The notes under the pieces were generated by a model, which saw only the letters and a program-made list of their open reading frames with translations, was not told the origin of the DNA and ran no database searches. This document shows positions 1 to 8,625 of a DNA stretch of 64,000 nucleotides, piece by piece. Every line of letters starts with the position of its first letter. Position 1 is the first letter of the stretch. A program made the translations under genes and the position numbers. This DNA is from Ralstonia pickettii. GTDB taxonomy: Bacteria; Pseudomonadota; Gammaproteobacteria; Burkholderiales; Burkholderiaceae. The DNA lies in the NCBI RefSeq assembly GCF_016466415.2, contig NZ_CP066771.1, positions 682,001 through 746,000 of the forward strand, given 5' to 3'.

Positions 1-473
1 GGCGCCGCATCGCCGGGCCAGCACGTCTGTACGGGGATGCGCGAGAGATCAACGTCATTCCCTTCCCACACGATCTCCTGGCACGCCGGCGACGACACCT
101 TGCGCGGCGCCATATCCCACACGGCCTTGGCCATCGTCCACAGCTTGCCGGCTTCACGCAGGCCGCGCGGCGGTTCGGGCTCTTTCAACGCCGAGAGCAG
201 GCGACCGACGTCCCGCAGTTCATCGAGCGACTCCGCGCCCATGCCCAGCGCCACGCGACGCGTGGTGCCAAACAGGTTCGCGAGCACCGGCATGTCGTAC
301 TTCTGTGCGCCGTCCACCGGCTGCTCAAAGACGACCGCTGGGCCTTCGGCGCGCAGCAGACGGTCACAGACTTCGGTCATTTCCAGGCGCGGCGACACCG
401 GCCGGTGTACGCGGCGCAGTTCGCCCGTGCGCTCGAGCTGGGCGAGAAAGTCACGTAAGTCTCTGTATTGCAT
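1..473 (-). CDS. ubiD: UbiD-family 3-octaprenyl-4-hydroxybenzoate decarboxylase, N-terminal part
   Basis: This is the first ~157 residues of a minus-strand gene that runs off the left edge. The peptide starts [19 protein letters not shown], the typical UbiD opening, and continues with an [13 protein letters not shown]-like stretch and a [13 protein letters not shown] segment near the edge. UbiD is the prenylated-FMN-dependent decarboxylase of ubiquinone biosynthesis; it removes the carboxyl group of octaprenyl-hydroxybenzoate and acts at the inner membrane. The start is the ATG at 473. The cofactor and catalytic Glu/Arg residues lie outside the window, so a paralogous UbiD decarboxylase cannot be excluded. 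Confidence 0.88.
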   Translation of the reverse strand, partial: MQYRDLRDFLAQLERTGELRRVHRPVSPRLEMTEVCDRLLRAEGPAVVFEQPVDGAQKYDMPVLANLFGTTRRVALGMGAESLDELRDVGRLLSALKEPEPPRGLREAGKLWTMAKAVWDMAPRKVSSPACQEIVWEGNDVDLSRIPVQTCWPGDAA

Positions 474-1010
474 GGAGATTTTGTAACCAAAGGTAAGGTC
501 GATCGCCTATCACGCGGACGGGCCGCCCCCCGAACGGTCGTCCGGGCGACATTTTTTTGGTGTAGGCAGGGTGGCCGCGATTGTACGACCAAAACCGCAT
601 GGCCCCCTGATGACAGAACGCGTCGCAGGTCAGCTAGTCGCAACAACGGGACGCATATCATAACTTTTGGATATGAAAAATCGTTTCTTTATGATTGACT
701 TGGCATAACGCGCTTCCTACAATCCAATCCGATCTGGTAATTGTTGCAACGCAACATGTTTTCGGCTAATGCCTTCGCCCTGTTCTCAACCATGTGAGGG
801 GCGACACCAGAGCACATCAGCATCGCTGCGGGACGTGACCTCCCCAAGGACACGGCCCGCATTTCTCTGGGCACTAGGGGAGTGCCCCCAACAGATGCCG
901 GCTGACTGCAACAGCGCGGCATCCTTACTAAAAACCGTTGCGACCTGAAACGCACGGCGCCATGCAAAAGAAAGGCGTCTACCGGATCTGAGCAGCGGAC
1001 GGAGGTAAGT
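474..1010. other. Intergenic region: ubiD upstream side and long leader of the transglycosylase gene
   Basis: No credible protein gene lies in these 537 bases. They hold a strong rightward promoter at 695-723 followed by about 280 nt of untranslated leader. The leader contains a small GC hairpin (a GGGGA/TGCCCC pairing around 879-890) and ends in a good ribosome-binding site, GGAGGT at 1001-1006. I recognise no known riboswitch family in it. Confidence 0.6.
695..723 (+). promoter_or_regulatory. Sigma-70 promoter upstream of the lytic transglycosylase gene
   Basis: TTGACT at 695-700 and TACAAT at 718-723 are separated by exactly 17 bp, a near-consensus sigma-70 promoter. Transcription would begin near 730 and run about 280 nt before the first gene at 1011. 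Confidence 0.75.
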
Positions 1011-2195
1011 ATGAACGGTTGGAAAACCCTTCATTCTTCCGGGATCGGATCGGCGCTGCAACGCCGGCTCGTCGCCCCGGTTGGCCGCCGCCTCGCGCGT
1101 GCCGGTCAAGTTGCGCTGCCTCGTAAGCTGCGCATGGAGTTGAACGCAGGGGGCGCCGCCGCGTCCCGCAATGAGTTGCATCCTGGCGTACTGCTGGTGT
1201 TCCGCAGCGGGCATGTCGTGCTCAATAGCATCGGCTTGCTGGCGGTCGCGGCCGCAGTTGCACTCTCGCTGAACAGCGAGTGGCGTGCCACGGTCGCTCA
1301 ACGCGTGCTGCATTTCACGCCGGGTGTCGACACCAGTGTCGCCTCGGCAAATCCGTCACCCGCAATTGCGGCTGGCGTGCAGCCGGTGGCTTTTGCACCG
1401 ACAGCGCCGTCCGCCGGCACGGGCGCCGCTCAAGCTGTCGCTCCGGCGACGGCCCAGGGTGGCACGGTCGCGGCGGCAGGTTGGGACGCGCTTTCGAAGG
1501 TGCCGTCCGTGGCCGAGTTGGCTGCGCAGATTCCGAACACGCAAGTCGTCCGCGACGCGCGTGAGTCGGCAACCGCCGGTACCCCGCGAGAGCAGGCTGC
1601 CGTGGCGGAATACATTGCCCGCAAGTATCGCGTGGCGGCTACAGCCACCGGCCAGCTGGTGAAGGCTGCGTATCAGACCGGCAAGGAAGTCGGCCTGGAT
1701 CCATTGCTCATCCTTGGCGTGATGGCGATCGAGTCCAGCTTCAACCCGTTCGCCGAGAGCGGTATGGGTGCGCAGGGCCTGATGCAGGTCATGACGAAGG
1801 TCCACCAGGACAAGTACGAAGTGATGGGCGGCGTCGGTGCAGCGCTCAACCCGTACGCCAACATCAAGGTCGGTGCGCTGGTACTGAAGGATTGCATCGC
1901 ACGCGCAGGATCGATCGAGGGCGGCCTGAAGCTGTATGTCGGGGCCGTGACCCAGGGCGATGGCGGCTACGGCGGCAAGGTGTTGCAGGAGCGTTCGCGC
2001 CTGCGCATGGTCGCGACGGGCCATCGTTCGCCGATGACTGCGGCATCCGAACGTGAACCGGTGAAGCCGGTGGCGACAGCCGCGCCCGTGGCGCAGGCTG
2101 ACGTGAAGACGCAAGCCGCCAAGCCGACCGACAAACCGGCCCCACGCCAACAGGAAGAGGCGCGTCTGGACAGTAAGTCGCAGGGCCAAGCCTGA
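1011..2195 (+). CDS. Membrane-anchored lytic transglycosylase (SLT domain)
   Basis: 394 residues. A basic N-terminus precedes one membrane segment (about residues 65-88), followed by an Ala/Pro-rich linker and an SLT-type lysozyme-like domain from about residue 200. The catalytic Glu is E241 in AIESSFNP, followed by the family motif GAQGLMQV. The C-terminal ~70 residues are Pro/Ala/Lys-rich and probably disordered. Such enzymes cleave the MurNAc-GlcNAc bond of peptidoglycan in the periplasm with formation of 1,6-anhydro-MurNAc. The ATG at 1011 follows GGAGGT with 4 nt spacing. It is monocistronic, with its own promoter and terminator. The substrate step (turnover or assembly of an envelope machine) is not evident. 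Confidence 0.85.
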   Translation: MNGWKTLHSSGIGSALQRRLVAPVGRRLARAGQVALPRKLRMELNAGGAAASRNELHPGVLLVFRSGHVVLNSIGLLAVAAAVALSLNSEWRATVAQRVLHFTPGVDTSVASANPSPAIAAGVQPVAFAPTAPSAGTGAAQAVAPATAQGGTVAAAGWDALSKVPSVAELAAQIPNTQVVRDARESATAGTPREQAAVAEYIARKYRVAATATGQLVKAAYQTGKEVGLDPLLILGVMAIESSFNPFAESGMGAQGLMQVMTKVHQDKYEVMGGVGAALNPYANIKVGALVLKDCIARAGSIEGGLKLYVGAVTQGDGGYGGKVLQERSRLRMVATGHRSPMTAASEREPVKPVATAAPVAQADVKTQAAKPTDKPAPRQQEEARLDSKSQGQA

Positions 2196-2221
2196 TCAGC
2201 TTGATTCGCTGCACTAAATAG

Positions 2222-2249
2222 AAAGGCCGTCCTCCGGGATGGCCTTTTT
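2222..2249 (+). terminator. Intrinsic terminator, transglycosylase gene / aminotransferase gene (convergent)
   Basis: AAAGGCCGTC and GGGATGGCCTTTTT form a stem around a short loop followed by five T residues. It lies between the transglycosylase stop (2195) and the convergent aminotransferase stop (2273). The A run on the opposite side makes it potentially bidirectional. Confidence 0.85.
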
Positions 2250-2272
2250 GTTTTGGCGATACGAAGCGTGCT

Positions 2273-3457
2273 TTATCGACCGAATAGCTTGCCGAGCCGT
2301 GCGACCGCTTCTTCCAGATGTGCCATCGACGTGGCGTAGGACAGCCGGATGTAGTGCCGCGCTGTATGCGGTCCAAAATCGAGTCCCGGCACGAGCACCA
2401 CGCCCGCGTCGTGCAGCATCGACTGGGTGAGGGCATCGGCATCGTCGGCACGCGGATGGTTCACGCCTCGGCAATCGGCGTAAACATAGAACGCTCCGTC
2501 CGGCTTGACCGGTACCTTGAAGCCGAGCGATTCCAGGGCCGGCACAATGAAATCCCGGCGGCGGCGGAATTCGGCCTTGCGCTCTTCGTAAATCGCCAAC
2601 GCTTCCGGCTCGAAGCACGCGAGCGCCGCGTACTGCGCCACCGCCGACGCGCAGATGAACAGGTTCTGCGCGACCTTTTCGAACTCGGGCACCAGTTCGG
2701 CGGGCGCCACCAGCCAGCCGAGTCGCCAGCCGGTCATGTTGAAATACTTGGAGAAGCTGTTGATCGTGACGACATCGTCGCCGAACGACAGTGCCGAGAC
2801 GGGGGCTTGGTCGTACGAAAGGCCTTGGTAAATCTCGTCGACGATCGAAAATCCGCCTCGCGCGCGTACCGTCTGCACAATACGCTGCAGCTCATCCGGC
2901 AGGATCGACGTGCCCGTCGGATTGGAAGGAGAGGCCAGCAGCACGCCCTGCGTGCGGTCGCCCCAGTGAGCGTCGACCTGCGCAGCCGTCAACTGGAAGC
3001 GTTCGTCCGGCCCCGACGGCACCAGCTTTGCCTCGCCATTGAAGGCATCCACGAAGTGACGGTTGCACGGATAGCTCGGATCGGGCATCAGGACTTCGCC
3101 GCCGATCTCCACCAGCACCGCACACGCCAGCAGCAATGCTGCCGACGCGCCCGCCGTCACGACGATGCGCTCGGGAGCGATGTCGAGGCCGTAAACGGTG
3201 TGATAGTAGCGGGCGATTGCCTGGCGCAGCGGGCGAATGCCCAAGGCCCCGGTGTACTGCGTGACGCCGCGCCGCATGGCGTCGGCCGCGGCTTGCACGA
3301 CGGGCTCGGCGGCGGTGAAGTCCGGCTCGCCGATGCCCATGTGGATGATGCTGCGTCCCGCCAGTTCCAGTTCGCGGGCCTGCTTGGCCAGCTCCATCAC
3401 GTGAAAGGCGCGGATATTGGCGAGCCGGGCGGCTGTCTGCAGGCGGTAGGCGTCCAT
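2273..3457 (-). CDS. PLP-dependent class I/II aminotransferase
   Basis: 394 residues of the AspC-like fold type I family. Visible motifs: IGEPDF near residue 43, the substrate/PLP segment SPSNPTG near 176-182, VDEIY (D207) and the Schiff-base lysine K237 in SFSKYFNMTGWRLGW, with the usual RLGW arginine after it. Its amino-acid or keto-acid substrate cannot be told from sequence. The start at 3457 (MDAYRLQTAARLANIRAFHVM) fits family length; an in-frame extension to 3592 would run into nusB and is rejected. It is the last gene of the rib-nusB transcription unit, 43 bp after nusB. Confidence 0.88.
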   Translation of the reverse strand: MDAYRLQTAARLANIRAFHVMELAKQARELELAGRSIIHMGIGEPDFTAAEPVVQAAADAMRRGVTQYTGALGIRPLRQAIARYYHTVYGLDIAPERIVVTAGASAALLLACAVLVEIGGEVLMPDPSYPCNRHFVDAFNGEAKLVPSGPDERFQLTAAQVDAHWGDRTQGVLLASPSNPTGTSILPDELQRIVQTVRARGGFSIVDEIYQGLSYDQAPVSALSFGDDVVTINSFSKYFNMTGWRLGWLVAPAELVPEFEKVAQNLFICASAVAQYAALACFEPEALAIYEERKAEFRRRRDFIVPALESLGFKVPVKPDGAFYVYADCRGVNHPRADDADALTQSMLHDAGVVLVPGLDFGPHTARHYIRLSYATSMAHLEEAVARLGKLFGR

Positions 3458-3500
3458 CTTGAAGCGAAGCAAAAAGGTAAAGCGAACCACAGACGCCGAA

Positions 3501-3968
3501 TTACCGGCGGGCAGCGACCTCGACAGCGCGGACCTGGGCGGCCAGTTTGTCCAGCACGCCGTTGACGTACTTGTAGCCTTCGACGCCGCCAAAGGTCTTG
3601 GTCAGCTCAACCGCCTCGTTGATCACGACCTTGTACGGGATGTCCACGCAGTGCACCAACTCGTACGCGCCGACCAGCAGGGCGGCACGCTCGACCGGCG
3701 ACAGCTCGGCAACCGGACGATCCAGGTACGGCGTGAACGCCTCTGTCAGCGTGGTTTCTTCGCGGATCGCACCGTGCAGCAGCGCGTCGAAGTGCGCGCG
3801 GTCGGCCTTGTTGAAGCCTTGCGCGTCCTGCAGATGCGCCTCGACCACGCCCGGGTCGTTGCGATTGAGCAGCCATTGATACAGACCCTGCAGCGCCAGT
3901 TCGCGCGCACGGCGGCGCGCGCTCTTGGCGGGCGCTTTGGCCTTGGCTTGGGAATTGTCTTGCGTCAT
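3501..3968 (-). CDS. nusB: Transcription antitermination factor NusB
   Basis: 155 residues with a basic, Ala/Lys-rich N-terminus followed by the all-helical NusB fold. Diagnostic segments are [47 protein letters not shown] and [12 protein letters not shown]. NusB binds boxA RNA with NusE (S10) and supports rRNA antitermination and processing. It lies 27 bp downstream of ribH, the common proteobacterial ribH-nusB arrangement, so it is expected to be co-transcribed with the riboflavin genes. Confidence 0.97.
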   Translation of the reverse strand: MTQDNSQAKAKAPAKSARRRARELALQGLYQWLLNRNDPGVVEAHLQDAQGFNKADRAHFDALLHGAIREETTLTEAFTPYLDRPVAELSPVERAALLVGAYELVHCVDIPYKVVINEAVELTKTFGGVEGYKYVNGVLDKLAAQVRAVEVAARR

Positions 3969-3995
3969 GGGAAAAGCCTTTGCGCGAGGAAGCGC

Positions 3996-4496
3996 TTATT
4001 CATTCTCGCCGTCGTCGTCCTGGCCGTGATCCTGCAGACCGTCGAGGTCGTTGGTCAGGTTGGCCATTTCGACAGCGGTGCGGGCGCAGTCGCGACCCTT
4101 TTCGCGGGTGCGGGCGTGGGCCTGTGCGTCGGTGTCGGTGGTCAGGATGCCGTTGGCGATGGCGATGTTGAAGTCCAGGCCCACGCGCGTGATGCCGGCG
4201 CCCGATTCGTTGGACACCAGCTCGAAGTGGTACGTCTCGCCGCGGATGACTGCGCCCAGTGCGATCAGCGCGTCGAACTGGCCCGATTCGGCCATCTTTT
4301 GCAGGGCCAGCGGGACTTCCAGCGCACCCGGCACGGTGACCAGCAGCACGTCTTCGCCGGCCACACCGAGTTGTTCGAGTTCAGCGACGCATGCTTCGCG
4401 CAGCGCTTCGCACACGGGCTCGTTAAAACGCGCCTGGACGATGCCGATGCGCAGGCCTTCGCCGTTGAGATTGGTCGGGTAGAAGCCGTGGTCCAT
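3996..4496 (-). CDS. ribH: 6,7-dimethyl-8-ribityllumazine synthase
   Basis: 166 residues. It condenses 5-amino-6-ribitylaminouracil with 3,4-dihydroxy-2-butanone 4-phosphate to give the riboflavin precursor. Visible family motifs are [30 protein letters not shown] with catalytic H90, and [11 protein letters not shown]. The C-terminal tail is unusually acidic (GQDDDGENE). It starts at ATG 4496, 92 bp after ribB, and precedes nusB. Confidence 0.97.
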   Translation of the reverse strand: MDHGFYPTNLNGEGLRIGIVQARFNEPVCEALREACVAELEQLGVAGEDVLLVTVPGALEVPLALQKMAESGQFDALIALGAVIRGETYHFELVSNESGAGITRVGLDFNIAIANGILTTDTDAQAHARTREKGRDCARTAVEMANLTNDLDGLQDHGQDDDGENE

Positions 4497-4588
4497 GGTG
4501 TATTCCGGTTGGGGTTGCCTGAGGTTGTCTATCTGGCAACGTCAAAAAAAAAGAGGGCCTGCGCGGCAGCTTAGCTACCGCGGAACAT

Positions 4589-5728
4589 TCAGTGCGTGGC
4601 GGTGGACGAATGAGAAGTGACGCCTGGCGCATCCGCCATCGACTGGTACGCCGTCACTTCCAGATCGTAGCCGACCATGCTCGGCAGCTTGAGTGGCGAG
4701 GCCAGCACCCGCATCTTGCCCACGCCCACCTCCTTGAGAATCTGTGCGCCGATTCCATAGATGCGCGGATCGGGTTTCGTGCGCGGGCGCTCGTGGGGTG
4801 CATCCAGCGCGGTGAACTGGGTGAACAGGCGGTCCGCCGAATCGCCGCAATTGAGCAGTACGACGACGCCGGTCGGGGCGGCCTGCACTGCACGCAGGGC
4901 AGCGGGCACGCTCCACGAGTGCGTCGTGCGCTGGCATTCCAGCAGATCAAGCACCGACAGGGGCTCATGCACGCGCACCAGCGTTTCGGTGTCCGGTGTC
5001 GGCGTGCCCTTGACCAGCGCCAGATGGGCGCGGCCGGCCGCGCGGTCGCGGAAGGCAACGGCATGGAACGTGCCGAACTGCGTCTCCATCGTGCGCTCGC
5101 CGACGCGCTCGACGATGCTCTCGGTGCGGCTGCGATATTGGATCAAGTCGGCAATCGTGCCGATCTTCAAACCGTGTTTCTTGGCGAATTCCACCAGGTC
5201 CGGCAAGCGCGCCATGGTGCCGTCGTCCTTCAGGATCTCGCAGATCACGGCGGCGGGCGTCAGGCCAGCCAGTGCGGTCAGGTCGCAGCCGGCTTCGGTA
5301 TGGCCGGCGCGCATGAGCACGCCACCCTTCTGGGCCCTCAGCGGGAAGATGTGGCCCGGATTCACCAGATCAGACGGTTTCGCGTTCTTGGCCGCGGCCA
5401 CCTGGATCGTGCGCGCACGGTCGGCTGCCGAAATACCCGTGGTCACACCCTCGGCCGCTTCGATCGATACGGTGAAATTGGTGCCGAACTGCGTGCCGTT
5501 GCGGCTCGCCATCATGGGCAGGTCGAGCTGATCGCAATGTTCTTCGGTGAGCGTCAGGCACACCAGGCCGCGCGCGTGCGTGACCATGAAGTTGATGGCT
5601 TCTGGCGTGACGAAATCGCTCGCCAGGATCAGGTCGCCTTCGTTCTCACGGTCTTCCTCGTCGACCAGGATGACCATGCGGCCGGCGCGGATTTCGGCAA
5701 TGATTTCTTCGACTGTGGCGATCGACAT
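4589..5728 (-). CDS. ribB: 3,4-dihydroxy-2-butanone 4-phosphate synthase with a degenerate GTP cyclohydrolase II-like domain (RibBX type)
   Basis: 379 residues. The N-terminal ~200 residues are an intact DHBP synthase: the acidic loop [10 protein letters not shown] (residues 23-32), HARGLVC, and [14 protein letters not shown]. It converts ribulose 5-phosphate to the four-carbon riboflavin precursor. The C-terminal ~175 residues align in style with GTP cyclohydrolase II ([14 protein letters not shown]...), but the three zinc cysteines and GSxRCDC motif expected after VRVH are absent, so cyclohydrolase activity is unlikely. Such fusions are described in Proteobacteria as RibBX. The start is ATG 5728 ([10 protein letters not shown]); an in-frame extension adds only ten residues. 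GTP cyclohydrolase II must be supplied from outside the window. Confidence 0.93.
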   Translation of the reverse strand: MSIATVEEIIAEIRAGRMVILVDEEDRENEGDLILASDFVTPEAINFMVTHARGLVCLTLTEEHCDQLDLPMMASRNGTQFGTNFTVSIEAAEGVTTGISAADRARTIQVAAAKNAKPSDLVNPGHIFPLRAQKGGVLMRAGHTEAGCDLTALAGLTPAAVICEILKDDGTMARLPDLVEFAKKHGLKIGTIADLIQYRSRTESIVERVGERTMETQFGTFHAVAFRDRAAGRAHLALVKGTPTPDTETLVRVHEPLSVLDLLECQRTTHSWSVPAALRAVQAAPTGVVVLLNCGDSADRLFTQFTALDAPHERPRTKPDPRIYGIGAQILKEVGVGKMRVLASPLKLPSMVGYDLEVTAYQSMADAPGVTSHSSTATH

Positions 5729-5855
5729 GGCGTAGCAGGGGTGCGCGCCGCCGGTCAACTCCCGCCAATCGGTGATTTCGGGGGCCGTGCGACTGCGTAA
5801 ATGGGAAGCCCGCTATTGTACGCCAAGGCGGCCCCAAGCCAGTGGGGCCAATGGT

Positions 5856-6509
5856 TCAAACGGCTGCCAGGGGTTGTGTGCCCACGGGCAGGCCAATAGC
5901 GGCGTGGGTCAACATGCGTTCCACGTAGCGGGCGATCAGGTCGATCTCCAGGTTGACCTGGCTGCCGGCCTTCAAGTGTTTGAGCGTGGTGACTGCCACG
6001 GTGTGCGGGATCAGATTGATCGAGAACTCGCAGCCATCGGCGTCGTCACGGACGGTATTGACCGTAAGCGATACGCCGTTCACCACCACGGAGCCCTTGT
6101 AGGCCAGATATTTGCCTAGCTCTGCCGGCGCCCGCACACGCAGTTCGTGGGATTCGTTGACGGGCGCGAAGTGTGTGACCGTGCCCAGGCCGTCCACGTG
6201 GCCTGACACGAGGTGCCCCCCGATGTGGTCCGCCAGGCGCAGGGCCTTCTCCAGATTGACCTCGCCCGGGCCTTCCAGCCCGACTGTCTTGGAGAGCGAT
6301 TCGCGTGACACATCGACCTCGAAACGGTTGTCGGCTTTGGCGACGACCGTCATGCACGCGCCCTGGATGGCAATCGAATCGCCCAAAGCCACGTCTGCAA
6401 GCGGCAGGCCGCCGGCGTCGATGGACAAGCGCACGCCGGCATCGGCGTTGTCGCCAAGCGGCGAGACAGTTTCAATTCGGCCAACTGCGGCGACGATTCC
6501 GGTGAACAT
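5856..6509 (-). CDS. ribE: Riboflavin synthase alpha subunit
   Basis: 217 residues built of two similar lumazine-binding barrels, the signature of riboflavin synthase, which dismutates two dimethylribityllumazines into riboflavin. The canonical start MFTGIVAAVGRIE is at 6509, 6 bp after the ribD stop. Repeat motifs include GDSIAIQGACMTV in the first barrel and KGSVVVNGVSLTVN in the second, with LVSGHVDG between. It sits between ribD and ribB. A GGCCCCA/TGGGGCC hairpin lies just after the stop (around 5833-5852) but has no T run. Confidence 0.97.
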   Translation of the reverse strand: MFTGIVAAVGRIETVSPLGDNADAGVRLSIDAGGLPLADVALGDSIAIQGACMTVVAKADNRFEVDVSRESLSKTVGLEGPGEVNLEKALRLADHIGGHLVSGHVDGLGTVTHFAPVNESHELRVRAPAELGKYLAYKGSVVVNGVSLTVNTVRDDADGCEFSINLIPHTVAVTTLKHLKAGSQVNLEIDLIARYVERMLTHAAIGLPVGTQPLAAV

Positions 6510-6515
6510 AAGCAA

Positions 6516-7628
6516 TCAATCCGTCGGGTTGCGGCGCGCCAGGATGCGGAGATCGCCCCCGATGCGCGAGATATCGTGAAAGAAGAATTCGGCCGCGCCT
6601 TCCAGCGTCTGCAGAGGCCCCATATTGAACATGCCCTGGCCCGAGCCCAGCACCTTCGGCGCCAGATAGACGAGGACCTCGTCAACCAGCCCTTCGCGCA
6701 GCAGCGAGCCGTTAAGCTTGAAGCCGGCCTCGACGTGCAGCTCGTTGATTTCGCGGCGGCCAAGTTCGCGCAGAACCGCGGCCAGGTCGACCTTTCCAGC
6801 TGCATTGGGCAGCAGGATGACCTCTGCGCCGCGCTCGCTCAACGCCCGCATGCGGCCCGCTTCGGGCTGGGCGGCAAAAATCAGCGTCGGCTCATGGTGA
6901 CCATCTGCCGTGAGGATATGCGCGTCGAGCGGCACGTCCAGCGCAGAGTCGATCAGCACGCGGCGTGGCTGGCGAGGCGTATTGACGGCACGCACGGTCA
7001 GTCGCGGATTGTCTTCGCGTACGGTGCCGATGCCGGTCAGGATGGCGCACGCACGCGCGCGCCAGCGGTGCCCGTCGTTGCGCGCTTCGGCTTCGGTAAT
7101 CCATTGGCTGACGCCGTTGTCCAACGCAGTGCGGCCGTCCAGGGATGCGCCGACCTTCACGCGCACCCACGGCGTGCCGCGGGTCATACGCGAAACGAAA
7201 CCGATATTCAGCTCGCGCGCCTCGCGCTCAAGCAGACCGCAACGCACGTCCACGCCGGCATCGCGCAGCTTCTGCAGACCACGCCCAGAGACGGCAGGAT
7301 TTGGATCTTCCATGGCCGCCACCACGCGTGCAATGCCTGCTTCGACCAGTCGATCTGCGCAGGGCGGGGTGCGGCCAAAGTGGCTGCAGGGCTCCAGCGT
7401 CACATAAGCGGTGGCGCCGCGCACGTCCTGGCCGCGCGACTGGGCGTCCTTGATGGCCTGGATTTCAGCATGGTCCTGGCCGGCGGGTTGTGTGTAGCCC
7501 TCGCCGATGACGGTGTCGTCTCGCACGATCACGCACCCGACACGCGGGTTCGGCGTGGTGGTGAACAAGCCCTTCTCGGCCAGCGCCAGGGCGCGCTGCA
7601 TCATGGCGTGGTCGAAGTCGGAGAACAT
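6516..7628 (-). CDS. ribD: Bifunctional riboflavin deaminase/reductase RibD
   Basis: 370 residues. The N-terminal deaminase carries the zinc site HAEIQA (H53, E55) and PCSHFGRTPPC (C81, C90). The C-terminal reductase begins near residue 145 (WVRVKVGASLDGRTA) and has LTGIGTVREDNPRLTVR and AGFKLNGSLL. Together they catalyse deamination and ribosyl reduction of the pyrimidine intermediate. ATG 7628 (MFSDFDHAMMQRALALA) is the natural start; a TTG two codons earlier is less likely. The gene begins only 24 bp after the stop of a minor-pilin gene, with no terminator between, so the pilin transcript may read into it. Confidence 0.97.
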   Translation of the reverse strand: MFSDFDHAMMQRALALAEKGLFTTTPNPRVGCVIVRDDTVIGEGYTQPAGQDHAEIQAIKDAQSRGQDVRGATAYVTLEPCSHFGRTPPCADRLVEAGIARVVAAMEDPNPAVSGRGLQKLRDAGVDVRCGLLEREARELNIGFVSRMTRGTPWVRVKVGASLDGRTALDNGVSQWITEAEARNDGHRWRARACAILTGIGTVREDNPRLTVRAVNTPRQPRRVLIDSALDVPLDAHILTADGHHEPTLIFAAQPEAGRMRALSERGAEVILLPNAAGKVDLAAVLRELGRREINELHVEAGFKLNGSLLREGLVDEVLVYLAPKVLGSGQGMFNMGPLQTLEGAAEFFFHDISRIGGDLRILARRNPTD

Positions 7629-7651
7629 GAGCAAGAAAACGGGAGTTTGGG

Positions 7652-8224
7652 TTAATCGTTGTTAGCCGAGGCGCCAGTGCCGCACGTTTTGGTGTCCTTG
7701 GCCGGATCGCAGATGCGGGCGCGGCCTGCGGAACTGATACGGACCCGCCGCTCATGTGCTCCAGATCGGATTGTCAGCGTGCCGTAGAGCTGGCTGCCGT
7801 TGCGCTGTCGCGAGTATCCCACAGGTGCAAAAGAGAGGGTGTCGACATCCCGCTGTGACGCCGTGAACGCAAATTCGACGGGCGGCATCACAGGCGGCGA
7901 CACGCGCATCAAGATATCTTGGGTGCCGGGTTCAAGGGGCGTCGCCTGCGTTTGCGGCGAGGGCGTCATATACAACGCCCATCCCGACGACCAGCCTTGC
8001 CCAGCGTTGGACGGGCCGAGGTGGACCCACGCACGCTGATCGCGCGACATGGTCTGCGCCAGCGAGATCGCGCTGACAAAGCGGTCGGCCAGAACGACGA
8101 CGGTCTCGCGTTGCCACCAATTCAACGCTGCGGGCGCGGCGAACACCGCAAGGATCGATATCACGCTCAGGACGACGACGAGCTCAGTCAGCGTGAAGCC
8201 GGCCCGCAGACGAGACGCGTTCAT
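7652..8224 (-). CDS. FimT/GspH-type pseudopilin
   Basis: 190 residues with a type IV prepilin leader: MNASRLRAG^FTLTELVVVLSVISILAV, cleaved after Gly with Phe+1 and Glu+5, then a hydrophobic helix. The globular part has FimT/GspH features, including a GWALYM-like segment near the middle and a C-terminal cysteine pair (C...C in RICDPAKDTKTC). GspH/FimT proteins prime or decorate type IV pili or T2S pseudopili. The start ATG 8224 overlaps the upstream gene's stop (ATGA). It is the last gene of the minus-strand pilin cluster, immediately before ribD. Confidence 0.85.
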   Translation of the reverse strand: MNASRLRAGFTLTELVVVLSVISILAVFAAPAALNWWQRETVVVLADRFVSAISLAQTMSRDQRAWVHLGPSNAGQGWSSGWALYMTPSPQTQATPLEPGTQDILMRVSPPVMPPVEFAFTASQRDVDTLSFAPVGYSRQRNGSQLYGTLTIRSGAHERRVRISSAGRARICDPAKDTKTCGTGASANND

Positions 8225-8625
8225 GGCCAGCATGCGGGCGATGCCGGTTGGCGCGTATTGCCGATCTGCGTGAACCGTTCGCCGGTGTTGCGCAGGATAA
8301 GCGCGCCGCAGTCGGTGCCCGCGTGCACCGGCTGGGCGACGACTTCAATGCAATGTGCGGCAGCACGCCCATCGCACGGGCCAGCAAGCAAGTGATAGCC
8401 GGAGATGTATTCCGGAATGTTGGCCGGTGAGGAGCTATTGCCTGTGTGCGCATACTGGCGTTCCAATTCCACCATGGTTGAGACCAGCGCCGCATGCGCC
8501 GCAGTCCGCCGCGCGCGCTCATGGTGTCTCGACCAGGTTTGTATGGCGGCGCCGGTCAACAACGCAGCGATAACCAATGCGATCGTAAGCTCGACAAGCG
8601 TGAATGCGGCATAGCGATACTTCAT
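8221..8625 (-). CDS. PilE-like minor pilin with Ala at the -1 cleavage position
   Basis: 134 residues. The leader MKYRYAA^FTLVELTIALVIAALLTGA has the +1 Phe and +5 Glu of type IV prepilins but an alanine instead of glycine before the cleavage site, and a very short leader of seven residues. The C-terminus holds a Cys pair typical of a pilin D-loop. It starts at ATG 8625, overlapping the stop of the preceding PilX-like gene, so translation is coupled. Its role is inferred as a minor pilin; the Ala-1 may slow PilD processing. Confidence 0.82.
   Translation of the reverse strand: MKYRYAAFTLVELTIALVIAALLTGAAIQTWSRHHERARRTAAHAALVSTMVELERQYAHTGNSSSPANIPEYISGYHLLAGPCDGRAAAHCIEVVAQPVHAGTDCGALILRNTGERFTQIGNTRQPASPACWP

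Noticed and set aside
5729-5855. FMN riboswitch between ribE and ribB
   Set aside because: The conserved RFN blocks are not present; only a GGCCCCA/TGGGGCC hairpin and a TACAAT-like box are seen.
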